From the NCBI RefSeq assembly GCF_026183675.1, contig NZ_JAPIVK010000004.1, positions 54,728 through 118,727 on the forward strand: a DNA stretch of 64,000 nucleotides, given 5' to 3'. The notes under the pieces were generated by a model. The model was not told the origin of the DNA. It searched no databases and saw only the letters and a list, made by a program, of their open reading frames with translations. The translations under genes were made by a program, and so were the position numbers. The DNA comes from Microbulbifer halophilus (lineage in GTDB: Bacteria; Pseudomonadota; Gammaproteobacteria; Pseudomonadales; Cellvibrionaceae). Positions 28,406 to 37,820 of this stretch are shown piece by piece (the stretch's first letter is position 1; each line of letters starts with the position of its first letter).

Positions 28406-29995
28406 TCACTCGTCATCACTGTCCGCATCATGCGCCTCGACGTCCGGCGGGCCCTCGTCGGTAGGCGGCGCCTCGGGGGCAGTGCTTTCCGGTTCGGTGT
28501 CATCGCCGTCTTCCCCGGGCTGCGGTTGTTGCGGCTTGTCCTCCGGCTCGCTTTCCGCGGTCACTTCCGCCGGCGGGCTGATCTGTTCTTGCGGTGCCCG
28601 GATACCGATGTGGTAGGCGGCAAAGCCCGGTTGTACCACCTGGTTCATCGCCATGCCGAGAACGCGGCCGTCGTGCTCGGAACGGATTTCCTTGCGCACA
28701 TTGGTGATCGGGTTGGTGATGGTGCCCAGCAGGTCGCCCTCGCGCACCGACTCGCCCAGCTCCACTTCACTGAAAATGATGCCGCCGGTGGTGGCTCGCT
28801 GCCAGGTAGAGTTGTAGTAGACGGGTTCCGGGTCGCCCCAGAGGCGGAATTTGCTCACCATGTCCAGCTGGTTCAGCAGGGTGCGGATGCCCTTGACGCT
28901 GTGGCTGACGGAGCGCTCGTCCAGCACCATGGGCGCACCGGCCTCGAGGGTGACGGTGGGAATGCCGGCCTCCACCGCGGCGCGCCGCAGCGTGCCCTCG
29001 GCGCCGTCGCTGTGCAGCACCACGGTGGAGCCGAAGCCCTTGGTCAGTTTGACCACCTTGGGGTCGTGGAGGTCGGCGCGCAGTTGTGGCAGGTTGGTGC
29101 GGTAGAAAGAGCCGGTGTGCAGGTCCACCACCGCGTTGCAGTGTTCGATTACCTCGTTGAAAAACGAATAGGCGATACGCGAGGCGGAAGAGCCTTCCGG
29201 ATGCCCGGGGAAGTGGCGGTTCAGGTCGCGGCGGTCGGTCAGGTAGCGGGAGCCGCGGTGGAAGCCCTGCAGGTTGACGATGGGCACACCGATCACGGCG
29301 CCGTGCAGCTTGTCCTTGTCCAGGTTGTACATCACCCGGCGCACCGTCTCGATCCCGTTCAGTTCGTCGCCGTGGATCGCCGCGGTCATGCACAGGGTCG
29401 GCCCCGGTTGGGCACCGTTGACCACCAGCACTGCGGTGGGACTGTAGACGCCCTCGAAATGCTGGCTCGGCGACCAGGCCAGGCGGGTGGAGGTGGCGGG
29501 GGGCACTTCGGCGCCGAGCAGGCGCAGGGGCTTGCGGGTTTCCGGCGCAGGTTCTTCCTGTTTTCCCTTCTCCGTGTCCGTGCCGGCATCGGCCGTGGGC
29601 TTTTCCGGTTGTGCCTCTTTGTCTTCCATCACCGGCTGATCCAGTTCGAGGTTTTCCGCCCGCGGTATCGGCTGTCCTTCCGCGATATCCGGTTTTTCCG
29701 CAGTTTCCGTTTCAGCGGTCGTGTCCGCGGGCGTCTGTGCCACTTCCTCCAGTGGCTGATCCAGTTCCAGGTTTTCCGCTTTGGGGACCGGCTTGTTCTC
29801 GGTGCTCTCCCCGTTTGCGGTCGGTTGCTCTGTTTTCGGCGCCCGCTCCTCCCGGGTTTCTTCTTCCCCCTGCGCGGCGACTGTCTCCTGCGGCTCCTCG
29901 CCGCTCTCTGTCCAGGCAAATACCGGGGCTGCGGCCAGTAACAGGGTGAGACACAGGCTCTGGCGGGTGGGGCTCAGGGACGAGCGCAAATGCAT
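28406..29995 (-). CDS. Secreted AstE/aspartoacylase-like zinc carboxypeptidase with acidic tails
   Basis: 529 aa from the ATG at 29995. A signal peptide (1-27, ending VFAW) is followed by about 125 residues of Glu/Pro/Thr-rich low complexity. This contains a duplicated P(K/R)AENLELDQP unit at 71-81 and 111-121. The catalytic domain (about 155-480) carries the M14-type zinc ligands His208 and Glu211 (AAIHGDELNG) and His293 (VVDLHTGSF). A second acidic Pro-rich tail of about 45 residues ends DADSDDE. Typical AstE-type proteins are about 320 aa and cytoplasmic, so export and the tails are unusual. Substrate unknown. It converges on prmC. Confidence 0.8.
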   Translation of the reverse strand: MHLRSSLSPTRQSLCLTLLLAAAPVFAWTESGEEPQETVAAQGEEETREERAPKTEQPTANGESTENKPVPKAENLELDQPLEEVAQTPADTTAETETAEKPDIAEGQPIPRAENLELDQPVMEDKEAQPEKPTADAGTDTEKGKQEEPAPETRKPLRLLGAEVPPATSTRLAWSPSQHFEGVYSPTAVLVVNGAQPGPTLCMTAAIHGDELNGIETVRRVMYNLDKDKLHGAVIGVPIVNLQGFHRGSRYLTDRRDLNRHFPGHPEGSSASRIAYSFFNEVIEHCNAVVDLHTGSFYRTNLPQLRADLHDPKVVKLTKGFGSTVVLHSDGAEGTLRRAAVEAGIPTVTLEAGAPMVLDERSVSHSVKGIRTLLNQLDMVSKFRLWGDPEPVYYNSTWQRATTGGIIFSEVELGESVREGDLLGTITNPITNVRKEIRSEHDGRVLGMAMNQVVQPGFAAYHIGIRAPQEQISPPAEVTAESEPEDKPQQPQPGEDGDDTEPESTAPEAPPTDEGPPDVEAHDADSDDE

Positions 29996-30159
29996 GCGAT
30001 GACTCCAGGTAGGGAAATGGAAACTCAGGTTGTTCGGCACGGGAAGTGCCTACTAACGGCACCCCGCACAGGTTCCCGAAACCGAACCCGAGTAGGAAAA
30101 TACGACGCGATTATAGCCAATGCGTTCCGGGGGTTTTGTATCCCGTCGACGAATTGGGA

Positions 30160-31512
30160 TCAGGTCCGCAACAGCGTTTTGCGACTGGTGCGCCAAAGGC
30201 GTAGGCCCAGCAGGATCGACGCCACGCCCAGGCCGATACAGATACCGGTCCAGTAGCCGTAGACACCCCAGAGGGTTTCCCCCAGCCAGTAGGCGGAAGT
30301 CAGCCCCACCAGCCAGTAGGAAAAGAGCTGCAGGTACATGGGCACGCGGGTATCCCGGTAGCCCCGCAGCGCGCCCCAGGCCATGGCCTGGGCCACGTCC
30401 ACCAGTTGGAAGGCTGCGCACAGCAACAGCAGGTTGGCGGCCACGGCAATGATATCCGCATTGCCGGTGTAGAGCTGCACGAACAGGTAGCGCAGGCTGA
30501 TCAGCACCAGGCCGCAGGCGAGCGCGTAGAGCAGGCCGCTGCCGACCCCCACCAGGCTGGCGAAGCGCGCGCGTTTCGGCCGATCCTGTCCCAGCAGTTG
30601 CGCCACGCGGATACTCAGCGCCTGTGCCAGTGCCAGCGCCACCAGGTAAAAAATGGAGCCGACATTCAGGCTTATCTGGTGGGCGGCGACAATGGTGGCG
30701 CCGTAGGGGGCCAGCAGAATCGTCAGGCTGGCAAAGAAGGTGACCTCGCTGCCGGCGCCGACACAGATCGGCAGGCCCACGGCCAGCAGGTGGCGCTGGG
30801 TCGGCCAGTGGGGCCTGGGTGGCAGCGCCTTCAGTTGCAGGGCGCGGTAGGCCGGGTCGTTACCGGCGTGCCAGAAGAGGGCGGCGGCGATGGACCAGCT
30901 CACCAGCGCCGTGGCCCAGCCGCAGCCGGCACCGCCCATGGCGGGAATCGGCCCGGCGCCGAACACCATGGCGATATCCAGCGGGATATTCAGAACCGCC
31001 GCGGCCAGGTAAATGCGCATCACCGGCCGCACCTGACCCATCCCCTCGCAGTAGCCCCGCGCCGCGGTACCCATGGCGAAGGGCAGGGTGCCGGTGGCCA
31101 GTGCCAGCAGGTACTGCTCCAGCACCCGGCGCACCGGTTCCTCGGTGTCGATCCACTGGCTCCACCAGGGCACCGCCAGCAGGGCGCCGACGACGATCAG
31201 TCCGCCCACCAGCGCGATCCACAGCGCCTGCTGCAGCTGTCGGGCGGCTCCCCGCTCGTCCCGGCCGCCGCGCAGGTGGGCGACGATTGGCGATACCGCC
31301 GCCAGCAGCCCCATGATGGCGACTGCACAGACGGCCCAGACACTGGAACCCAGCGCCAGGCCGGCCAGGTCCACCTCGCCCGCGCGGCCGGCGACGATGG
31401 TGTCGGTGACCCCCATGCTGACGACCGCCAGGTTGCTGATCACCAGCGGACCGCCGAGGTTGGTCAGGTGCGAGAGGTCGGTGGCGATGGCCCGTCTGTA
31501 CAGCTTGATCAT
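30160..31512 (-). CDS. MATE-family multidrug/metabolite efflux transporter
   Basis: 450 aa from the ATG at 31512, with about 12 hydrophobic segments in two six-helix halves. N-terminal LTNLGGPLVISNLAVVSMGVTDTIVAGRAG and the central PICVGAGSEVTFFASLTILLAPYGATIVAAHQI are typical of MatE domains of the NorM type, which export cations or drugs in exchange for Na+ or H+. It is divergent from the DEAD-box helicase gene; the spacer contains an extended -10 promoter for the helicase. Substrate not predictable. Confidence 0.9.
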   Translation of the reverse strand: MIKLYRRAIATDLSHLTNLGGPLVISNLAVVSMGVTDTIVAGRAGEVDLAGLALGSSVWAVCAVAIMGLLAAVSPIVAHLRGGRDERGAARQLQQALWIALVGGLIVVGALLAVPWWSQWIDTEEPVRRVLEQYLLALATGTLPFAMGTAARGYCEGMGQVRPVMRIYLAAAVLNIPLDIAMVFGAGPIPAMGGAGCGWATALVSWSIAAALFWHAGNDPAYRALQLKALPPRPHWPTQRHLLAVGLPICVGAGSEVTFFASLTILLAPYGATIVAAHQISLNVGSIFYLVALALAQALSIRVAQLLGQDRPKRARFASLVGVGSGLLYALACGLVLISLRYLFVQLYTGNADIIAVAANLLLLCAAFQLVDVAQAMAWGALRGYRDTRVPMYLQLFSYWLVGLTSAYWLGETLWGVYGYWTGICIGLGVASILLGLRLWRTSRKTLLRT

Positions 31513-31641
31513 TGGCAGGATACCGGGATCGCAAGAAAAGAGGGGCTGAATTATGGATGGCGCTTCCGGTCCGTTCAATCGGCTCCCGGAACCGGCCCCG
31601 CAACCCGGGGAAATAAGCATTCGGGCCAGTCACCCTATAGG

Positions 31642-31650
31642 TGGTATACT
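31642..31650 (+). promoter_or_regulatory. Extended -10 promoter of the DEAD-box helicase gene
   Basis: TGGTATACT is a TGn-TATACT extended -10 element 35 bp upstream of the helicase start. No good -35 is present, as is usual for extended -10 promoters. Confidence 0.4.
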
Positions 31651-31684
31651 CGCCGATTGATTGAGCATTTGAGCGAGTATTCAC

Positions 31685-33154
31685 TTGATAGGAAAGCTGT
31701 TCCGCAGGTCCACCGACGAAGACGAATCCCGGAAGTCCCCCTCCGCGCCGGAGAAATCCACCCAACCCGCGAGCCGGGACGAGGCCGCCGGGAACGGGCC
31801 TCGTCGCGACAATGGGAGCAGGGGCGGAAAGGGCAGGGGTCGCAAGGCGGCCGCCGGGCGCGCGCCCTGGTCCCTGGACCAGTTTCGGGTGCCGGAACAG
31901 GAGGGCAAGGTACGCTTCCACGACCTGGACCTGCCGCTGGACCTGATGCATGCCATCTACGACCAGGGTTTCCAGTACTGCTCGCCGATCCAGGGCCGAT
32001 CGTTGCCGCACACGCTGAACGGCCACGACCTGGTGGGCAAGGCCCAGACCGGCACCGGCAAGACTGCCGCTTTCCTGATCACCATCATCGACGACCTGCT
32101 CAAGAATCCGTTCGAGGGCGAGCGCTACGCCGGTGAGGCGCGCTCGTTGATCATCGCCCCCACCCGCGAGCTGGTGATGCAGATCGCCGACGACGCCAAG
32201 GCCCTGTGCAAGTACACCGACCTGGAGATTCACACGCTGGTGGGCGGCATGGACTACCAGAAGCAGCAGCGCCGGCTGAACGAGCGCCTGGTGGATATTC
32301 TGGTCGCAACTCCCGGCCGCCTGCTGGATTTTGTCGGCAACCGCGATTGCTATCTGGACCAGGTGGAAATCCTGGTGATCGACGAGGCCGACCGCATGCT
32401 GGACATGGGCTTCATCCCCCAGGTGCGCCGCATCGTCCGCCAGACACCGCGCAAGACCCATCGCCAGACCATGTTCTTTTCTGCCACCTTCACCCCGGAA
32501 GTGGACACACTGGTGGACCAGTGGACCGAGGACCCGATCATCGTCGAGATCGAGCCGGAGCGGGTGGCCACCGACAGTGTCGAGCAGCATGTCTACCTGG
32601 CCGCGAGCGAGGAGAAGTACACACTGCTGTACAACATCCTGCAGAGCGACGCCGTGGAGAGCCTGCTGGTGTTCGCCAATCGCCGCGACCAGTGCCGCCG
32701 CCTGCACGAGAACCTGACCGCCCACGGCATTCCCGCCGGCCTGCTGTCCGGTGAGATTCCCCAGAACAAGCGCGTGCGCACCCTGGACGATTTCAAGTCC
32801 GGCAAGACCCGGGTGCTGGTGGCCACGGACGTGGCCGGCCGCGGTATCCATATCGACGGTATCAGCCATGTGGTGAACTTCACCCTGCCGGAAGAGCCCG
32901 AGGACTATGTCCACCGCATCGGCCGCACCGGCCGCGCGGGCAAAACCGGCACCTCCATCAGCTTCGCCTGCGAGGACGACGCCATGCGCCTGGAGCCGAT
33001 CCAGGAACTGCTGGGCGAGAAGCTCAATTGCGAGCAGCCGCCGGAGGAACTGCTGGCGGAGCCGCCCAAAGTGAAGGTAAAACGCAGCAGCGGCCCCGGT
33101 GGCGACAAGCGCGGCGGGGGCGGGCGCCGGGGCGGCGGCCGCCCGCGGCGTTAA
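31685..33154 (+). CDS. rhlB: DEAD-box ATP-dependent RNA helicase, RhlB-like
   Basis: 489 aa, starting with TTG; the next in-frame ATG would remove the N-terminal extension. A basic, disordered N-terminus (1-65) precedes the helicase core: Q-motif [13 protein letters not shown] (about 96), motif I AQTGTGKT (120-127), [30 protein letters not shown], and [12 protein letters not shown]. The C-terminus is Arg/Gly-rich (RRGGGRPRR). The RhlB name follows overall resemblance to Pseudomonas RhlB; another DEAD-box subfamily is possible. It is a monocistronic unit with its own terminator. Confidence 0.85.
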   Translation: MIGKLFRRSTDEDESRKSPSAPEKSTQPASRDEAAGNGPRRDNGSRGGKGRGRKAAAGRAPWSLDQFRVPEQEGKVRFHDLDLPLDLMHAIYDQGFQYCSPIQGRSLPHTLNGHDLVGKAQTGTGKTAAFLITIIDDLLKNPFEGERYAGEARSLIIAPTRELVMQIADDAKALCKYTDLEIHTLVGGMDYQKQQRRLNERLVDILVATPGRLLDFVGNRDCYLDQVEILVIDEADRMLDMGFIPQVRRIVRQTPRKTHRQTMFFSATFTPEVDTLVDQWTEDPIIVEIEPERVATDSVEQHVYLAASEEKYTLLYNILQSDAVESLLVFANRRDQCRRLHENLTAHGIPAGLLSGEIPQNKRVRTLDDFKSGKTRVLVATDVAGRGIHIDGISHVVNFTLPEEPEDYVHRIGRTGRAGKTGTSISFACEDDAMRLEPIQELLGEKLNCEQPPEELLAEPPKVKVKRSSGPGGDKRGGGGRRGGGRPRR

Positions 33155-33170
33155 TCTCCCGGGCACAAAA

Positions 33171-33196
33171 AACGGAGGCAATGCCTCCGTTTTTTT
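33171..33196 (+). terminator. Rho-independent terminator after rhlB
   Basis: AACGGAGGCA and TGCCTCCGTT form a perfect stem followed by a run of T residues, 17 bp after the stop codon. The symmetrical A-run on the left means it may also serve the converging dolP transcript. Confidence 0.92.
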
Positions 33197-33225
33197 ATGG
33201 GCGATCCGTCTGGCAGTAAGGAATC

Positions 33226-33298
33226 GTCATACCGGCGCAGGCCGGTATCCAGTCCCGGCGTGCGGCCCTGGATTCCGGCCTTCGCCGGAATGACGCTA
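33226..33298. repeat. ATTCCGGCCTTCGCCGGAAT-type inverted repeat pair
   Basis: CGTCAT-ACCGGCGCAGGCCGGT-ATCCAG at the left mirrors CTGGAT-TCCGGCCTTCGCCGGA-ATGACG at the right. Each half is a hairpin and the whole is an inverted pair. Repeats of this sequence type are common between genes of many proteobacteria. Confidence 0.7.
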
Positions 33299-33315
33299 GG
33301 GAGTCCCGGCGGTCC

Positions 33316-33906
33316 TCAGTCGATATATTCCACCGCCTTCACCACCTTCTGCACGCCGCCGATGCTGCGGGTAACCTCCGCTGCGCGCTCGGCTTCGGCG
33401 CGGGTCAGCAGGCCCATCAGGTAGATCACGCCGTTCTCGGTGATCACCTTGATGCGGCCGCTGTCGACTTCATCGTTGGCCAGCAGCACACTCTTTACCT
33501 TGGTGGTCAGCCAGGCGTCATTGCTGCTGGCGAGCAGGGAGACATTGCCGCGCACCTGGATCTCGTTGTAGACCTGGCGCACATTCTGTACCTGTTGCGC
33601 GGTGCGGCCGGCGAGCAGGCGCATTTCGTTGTCCTGTATCTGGCCGGTCAGCAATACCACACCGTTGAATACATTGACGTCGATATTGGATGCTTTCAGG
33701 TCCGGGTGCGCCTTGTTGATATTGACCGTGGTGACCGTATCGATCTTCTGGTCGTCCATGTAGGTACCGAAGGAGCGCTCCCCCGGGTCCTGCTGGATGG
33801 GGCCGTCGTGTGTGGCTTCGAGCACGGTGCTGCAGCCGGCCAGGGCGGCGCTCAGGGTCAGGGCGGTAAAGAATCGGTTGAGTTTGGTCATCGGTTTTTT
33901 TCTCAT
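33316..33906 (-). CDS. dolP: BON-domain outer-membrane lipoprotein (DolP/YraP-like)
   Basis: 196 aa from the ATG at 33906, preceded by GAGG and lying 4 bp after the SIS-gene stop; an upstream in-frame ATG would overlap that gene. The signal peptide ends in lipobox LAGC (Cys25). Two BON domains follow (about 48-115 and 125-192; NGVVLLTGQI and NGVIYLMGLL are the diagnostic strands). DolP supports outer-membrane integrity and BAM function. The dolP-SIS-yraN-lpoA order is as in Pseudomonas PA4426-PA4423. Confidence 0.9.
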   Translation of the reverse strand: MRKKPMTKLNRFFTALTLSAALAGCSTVLEATHDGPIQQDPGERSFGTYMDDQKIDTVTTVNINKAHPDLKASNIDVNVFNGVVLLTGQIQDNEMRLLAGRTAQQVQNVRQVYNEIQVRGNVSLLASSNDAWLTTKVKSVLLANDEVDSGRIKVITENGVIYLMGLLTRAEAERAAEVTRSIGGVQKVVKAVEYID

Positions 33907-33910
33907 GGGT

Positions 33911-34501
33911 TCAGTCCTCGTAGCCACCGAACAGGCTGTTGTCGATCAGGTCGCACAGGCAGAAGATGGTCAATAGATGCACCTGGTGTACCTCTGCTGC
34001 GACTTCGGACGGCACGCGGAGTTCAATATCGTCCGTATCCAGCAGCGCGGCACAGTCGCCGCCCTCGCCACCGGTCAGGGCGAGGATGCCCATATCGCGA
34101 TCGCGCGCGGCGCGCATGGCCTGCACCAGGTTGGAGTCGTTGCCGTCGCTGCTGACAATCACCAGCAGGTCGCCGGGTTGGCCCAGGGTGCGCACCGGCC
34201 TGGCGAAGGTTTCCGCGCGGCCGTGGTTGCGCGCAACGGTACCGATGGTGACGCCGTCGCTGCAGAGTGCCATGGCGGGCAGGCCGGGCCGTTCGCGGTC
34301 AAAGCCGCCCAGCAACTGGGAGCAGAAGCTCTGTGCCAGGGCGCCACTGACGCCGTTGCCGCACAGCAGCAGTTTATTTTCCCCCAGCAGCGCGTGCACG
34401 ATCATGTCGCTGGCTTCGGCCACCAGCGGCGCCAGCAGTTCGCCGGCGTTCATGGTGGCTTCCAGGCTGCGGTGAAATAGGGTTACGACTCGCTGTTCCA
34501 T
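33911..34501 (-). CDS. diaA: SIS-domain protein, DiaA/GmhA-like
   Basis: 196 aa, a single SIS (sugar isomerase) domain: KLLLCGNGVSGALAQSFCSQLLG (about 43), LLVIVSSDGNDSNLVQAM (about 112) and the C-terminal helix EVAAEVHQVHLLTIFCLCDLID. DiaA binds DnaA and helps replication initiation; GmhA makes heptose for LPS. Location beside yraN and lpoA favours DiaA. Where GmhA-type proteins usually show NGGSA, this one has NGVSG, which weakens the isomerase reading. Confidence 0.85.
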   Translation of the reverse strand: MEQRVVTLFHRSLEATMNAGELLAPLVAEASDMIVHALLGENKLLLCGNGVSGALAQSFCSQLLGGFDRERPGLPAMALCSDGVTIGTVARNHGRAETFARPVRTLGQPGDLLVIVSSDGNDSNLVQAMRAARDRDMGILALTGGEGGDCAALLDTDDIELRVPSEVAAEVHQVHLLTIFCLCDLIDNSLFGGYED

Positions 34502-34582
34502 TGATTCCTTGATGATTTCATAGGCGACCGGAGCGACAATATAAAATTACCGGGGTTCGCCTGTTCGCTTGCAGGCAAGCTC

Positions 34583-34945
34583 CTACAGAGCGCCAAAGGC
34601 GTTTTCGATCCACTGGATATTCCCCGCATCGCCCTCTATGGCAACCACGTCGAAGCGGCAGGGGCAATCGAGTCTGTGTTGTTGCAGGTAGCTGTCCGCG
34701 GTGGCCAGCAGCTTGCGTTGTTTGCGTGCGTCCACGGTGGCGCTGGCGGAGCCGTAGCGGCTGCTGCGGCGGTAGCGCACTTCCACGAATACCAGTGTGT
34801 CGCCGTCCCGCGCGATCAGGTCGATCTCGCCGTGGCGACAGCGGTAGTTGCGGGCTTTGATTTTGAGGCCGGCCCGCTGCAGATGGCGCGCGGCGGATTC
34901 CTCCATGCGCGCGCCCAGTTCGCCCGCGGGCCTAAAGAGTTTCAC
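34583..34945 (-). CDS. yraN: UPF0102 family YraN protein, nuclease-like fold
   Basis: 120 aa. The PD-(D/E)XK-like core is visible: the N-terminal Glu helix (ARMEESAARHL), HGEIDLIARDGDTLVFVEVRYR (Asp then E-V-R) and a Tyr-containing helix (SYLQQH). The family is widespread and of uncertain function, presumably nucleic-acid related. It overlaps the 3' end of lpoA by 14 bp, implying translational coupling. Confidence 0.92.
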   Translation of the reverse strand: MKLFRPAGELGARMEESAARHLQRAGLKIKARNYRCRHGEIDLIARDGDTLVFVEVRYRRSSRYGSASATVDARKQRKLLATADSYLQQHRLDCPCRFDVVAIEGDAGNIQWIENAFGAL

Positions 34946-36866
34946 GGTTCCCGGTCAGTTCGAGCTCCCCGGATTCCTCCGGTGAGCGGGGCTCGGCGGT
35001 GGTGACCGGAACCGGCGATCCCTCGTCGATGCGGGCCCAGATCTGCTCGCGCACGATGCGGCCGCCGGCGTCGAGGCTCAGGGCCCCGGTCAGGCCGTGC
35101 ACCTGCTGTTGCGGGAACTGGCGCAGCATCGGCAGCCGCGGATACAGGCGGAACGCATCGGCGCCGAGCGCGTAGAGGCGGGCGAAGGCCGGCGCCGGCG
35201 AGGCCTGCTGCTCGATATTCTTTTTGGTGTGGTTGTCCTTCTCGAACAGCCAGGGCAGCGCGGTGAAGTGAATGCCGTTCATGTCCCTGTCACGGGTGCG
35301 GTTGATATCCCCCTCGAACACCTGCGAAGTGGCGTAGATGGGCAGGTCGCCGGCGTAGAAGAAGGTCAGCATCGGGTTGATCTGGCGCGCCTGGTCGGGC
35401 TGGGCCAGGGTGACGATCATGTCCACGTCACCGCGGCGGCGTGGCGTGAATTCCAGCGGCGCCGCAAGCTTGCGGCGCAGGGCCGCCTCGCGCGATTTGC
35501 TGTCCTCGATCAGCAGCGCGTCGCTGACCATTTTCGAGAAATTGCTGTTGTCGTAGAAGGTGCGGATGATGCTGACGCTGCCACCCTGGCGCTCCCATTC
35601 CTCGCGGAAGGCCTTTGCACCGCGCTGGCCCCAGCCGGCGTCGGTGGCCAGGACCATCGCCTGGCGATGACCCTGGCGGTAGGCGTGGCGGGCCACCTGG
35701 CGCGCCTCGTCCTCGATGGCGAGACCGAACTGCACCAGGTCGTCGGTGAGGCGGGCGCTGTCGTCACCGGAATCCGGGGCGTAGTTCAGCGCCAGTGTGG
35801 GCACCGGCAGTTTCTCGGTGGCCAGCAGGTTGGCGACCTTGCGCTTGTCCAGCGGGCCGACGATGGCCTGGGCACCGGTATCCACGGCGCTCTGGTAGAC
35901 CTCTTCGAAGGGTTGGTCGGTGCCGGTATCGTACACCTGCACCGCCGGGGCCGGTGCGCCGGCGTCCAGCGCCGTGTAGTAGGCGGCCATGAAACCGTCG
36001 CGGATGGCGCGGCCGGCGCTGCCCAGCGGGCCGGAGAGCGGCAGTAGCAGGGCGATGCGGTCCGGGCGCTGGGCGGCCAGTTGTTCCAGCAGGCGCAATG
36101 CCTGCGGCGGATGGCTGGCGGCACTGTGGTGTGGCCACTGCTGGCGCCAGCGGCTGAGGGCGGTCAGCTGCGAGCTGATATCGGTCTGGGTGTCGCGGCC
36201 CAGCAGGGCCAGCTGGTACCAGCCGCGCATCCGCGTGTCGACACTCTCGTCGGCGCGCAGGTGCAGTTCGCTGGACGGCAGCTGGGTCAGCAGTTGCCAG
36301 AAGTCATCGTTGTTTGCGGCGATATCCTCTTCGCTCTCGGCCATATCGGCGATCTGCCGGCGCTCGGCAATGGCGCTGTCGAGGTCGCCCAGCAGCCCCC
36401 AGAGATCGGCGCGCAGGTCGCGCAGGGGCAGGGCGGTGTCGGCGGGCAGCCGCGGCCAGGTGGCGTCGAGGCGCGGCGCCGTGGCCAGGTCGAGCGCGCG
36501 GAAGAATTCGTCTTCGGCGGCCAGCAGGTTGCCGTACACCTGTGCGTAGCGGGCGTACTGCACGTCGTCCAGGTGTTCCGGCTCGACCTGGATAGCGGCT
36601 TCCCTGGCGGTCGCGTTATCCCCCAGCTCGTATAGAATGGCGGCCGCCTGCAGGCGCTGCTCGTCGCGCATCGGCGACGGCAGTGTTTCGGCACTGCGCA
36701 GCAGGCGTACGGCGTCGCTGCGGCTGGCGGTTTCGGAACCGGTTTCCACCGGCATCTGCAGGTCGGGTTGCGGCGATTGGGTCTGGCAGGCGGCCAGGGC
36801 CAGCGCCAGGGCGCCGGCCGCAACTCGGGTGACAATCGGGGTCGCGCGCCGGGACAGGGCGGACAT
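34932..36866 (-). CDS. lpoA: LpoA (LppC) outer-membrane lipoprotein activator of PBP1a
   Basis: 644 aa from the ATG at 36866, chosen for its GGGAG Shine-Dalgarno over an upstream TTG. Lipobox LAAC (Cys27). The N-terminal half (about 40-270) is a TPR-like helical region; the C-terminal half (about 275-620) is a periplasmic-binding-protein-like domain (RIALLLPLSGPLGSAGRAIRDGFMAA). LpoA spans the periplasm to stimulate the peptidoglycan synthase PBP1a. It is divergent from rsmI. Confidence 0.92.
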   Translation of the reverse strand: MSALSRRATPIVTRVAAGALALALAACQTQSPQPDLQMPVETGSETASRSDAVRLLRSAETLPSPMRDEQRLQAAAILYELGDNATAREAAIQVEPEHLDDVQYARYAQVYGNLLAAEDEFFRALDLATAPRLDATWPRLPADTALPLRDLRADLWGLLGDLDSAIAERRQIADMAESEEDIAANNDDFWQLLTQLPSSELHLRADESVDTRMRGWYQLALLGRDTQTDISSQLTALSRWRQQWPHHSAASHPPQALRLLEQLAAQRPDRIALLLPLSGPLGSAGRAIRDGFMAAYYTALDAGAPAPAVQVYDTGTDQPFEEVYQSAVDTGAQAIVGPLDKRKVANLLATEKLPVPTLALNYAPDSGDDSARLTDDLVQFGLAIEDEARQVARHAYRQGHRQAMVLATDAGWGQRGAKAFREEWERQGGSVSIIRTFYDNSNFSKMVSDALLIEDSKSREAALRRKLAAPLEFTPRRRGDVDMIVTLAQPDQARQINPMLTFFYAGDLPIYATSQVFEGDINRTRDRDMNGIHFTALPWLFEKDNHTKKNIEQQASPAPAFARLYALGADAFRLYPRLPMLRQFPQQQVHGLTGALSLDAGGRIVREQIWARIDEGSPVPVTTAEPRSPEESGELELTGNRETL

Positions 36867-36912
36867 ACTCTTCTCCCGCAAAACTTAACTCTTGATTATG
36901 GGGTCGTGCACT

Positions 36913-37755
36913 ATGGGGACGGATCAGGCGCTGCTTTATATTGTTGCCACGCCCATTGGTAACCTGGCCGATATGGTACCGCGAGCCATTGAAGTTCTAC
37001 AATGCGCCGATCTGGTTGCGGCGGAGGACACGCGTCACAGTCAGCGGCTTTTTTCCCATTTCGATATCGATACGCCGCTGATGGCCTACCATGACCACTC
37101 GGACGACAGGCGCACCGGGCAGATACTGCAGAAGCTGGAACAGGGGCAGACGGTGGCATTGATCTCCGATGCCGGTACGCCGTTGATTTCCGACCCGGGC
37201 TATCGGCTGGTGCGCGAGGCCCGCGGCCGCGGCATTCGCGTGGTGCCTATCCCCGGCGCCTGCGCCTTTGTCGCGGCCCTCAGCGCCGCCGGTCTGCCCA
37301 GCGATCGCTTCAGCTTCGAGGGTTTCCTGCCGGCGAAATCCGGCGCGCGCGAAAAGGCGCTGCAGGGGCTCGCGAGCGATGACCGCACCCTGGTTTTCTA
37401 CGAGGCCCCGCACCGGGTGGCCGATACCCTGGATGCAATGGCAGCGGTGTTCGGCGGCGATCGCGAGGCGGTGATCGCCCGGGAAATCTCCAAGGCGTTC
37501 GAGACGGTCCACCTGGCGCCGCTGGAGGAGCTGGCGGCATGGGTGCGCGCCGACCGCAACCAGCAGCGCGGCGAGATAGTGCTGCTGGTGCGCGGCGCCG
37601 ACCGCCGCCCGAGTGCCGAGCTGGACGGCGAGGCGCAGCGGGTCATGAAGCTGCTGATGGCCGAGCTGCCGCCGAAGCGCGCCGCGGCGCTCGCGGCGGA
37701 GATTACCGGCGTGAACAAGAAGGCACTGTACAACTGGAGCCTGGAGCAGAAATAG
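36913..37755 (+). CDS. rsmI: 16S rRNA 2'-O-methyltransferase (C1402)
   Basis: 280 aa from the ATG at 36913; an in-frame ATG at 36898 would add five residues. It methylates the ribose of C1402 of 16S rRNA, acting with RsmH on the same nucleotide. Tetrapyrrole-methylase family marks are LYIVATPIGNLADM, AEDTRHSQRL, ISDAGTPLISDPGYRLV and PIPGACAFVAALSAAGLP. Normally rnpB and mraZ follow directly; here two extra genes intervene. Confidence 0.95.
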   Translation: MGTDQALLYIVATPIGNLADMVPRAIEVLQCADLVAAEDTRHSQRLFSHFDIDTPLMAYHDHSDDRRTGQILQKLEQGQTVALISDAGTPLISDPGYRLVREARGRGIRVVPIPGACAFVAALSAAGLPSDRFSFEGFLPAKSGAREKALQGLASDDRTLVFYEAPHRVADTLDAMAAVFGGDREAVIAREISKAFETVHLAPLEELAAWVRADRNQQRGEIVLLVRGADRRPSAELDGEAQRVMKLLMAELPPKRAAALAAEITGVNKKALYNWSLEQK

Positions 37756-37820
37756 CCGTTCGCGGGGGCGAGCCCCACCCACCACCGACACCCAACCACT
37801 GCCGAACGACTAATCTCCCT

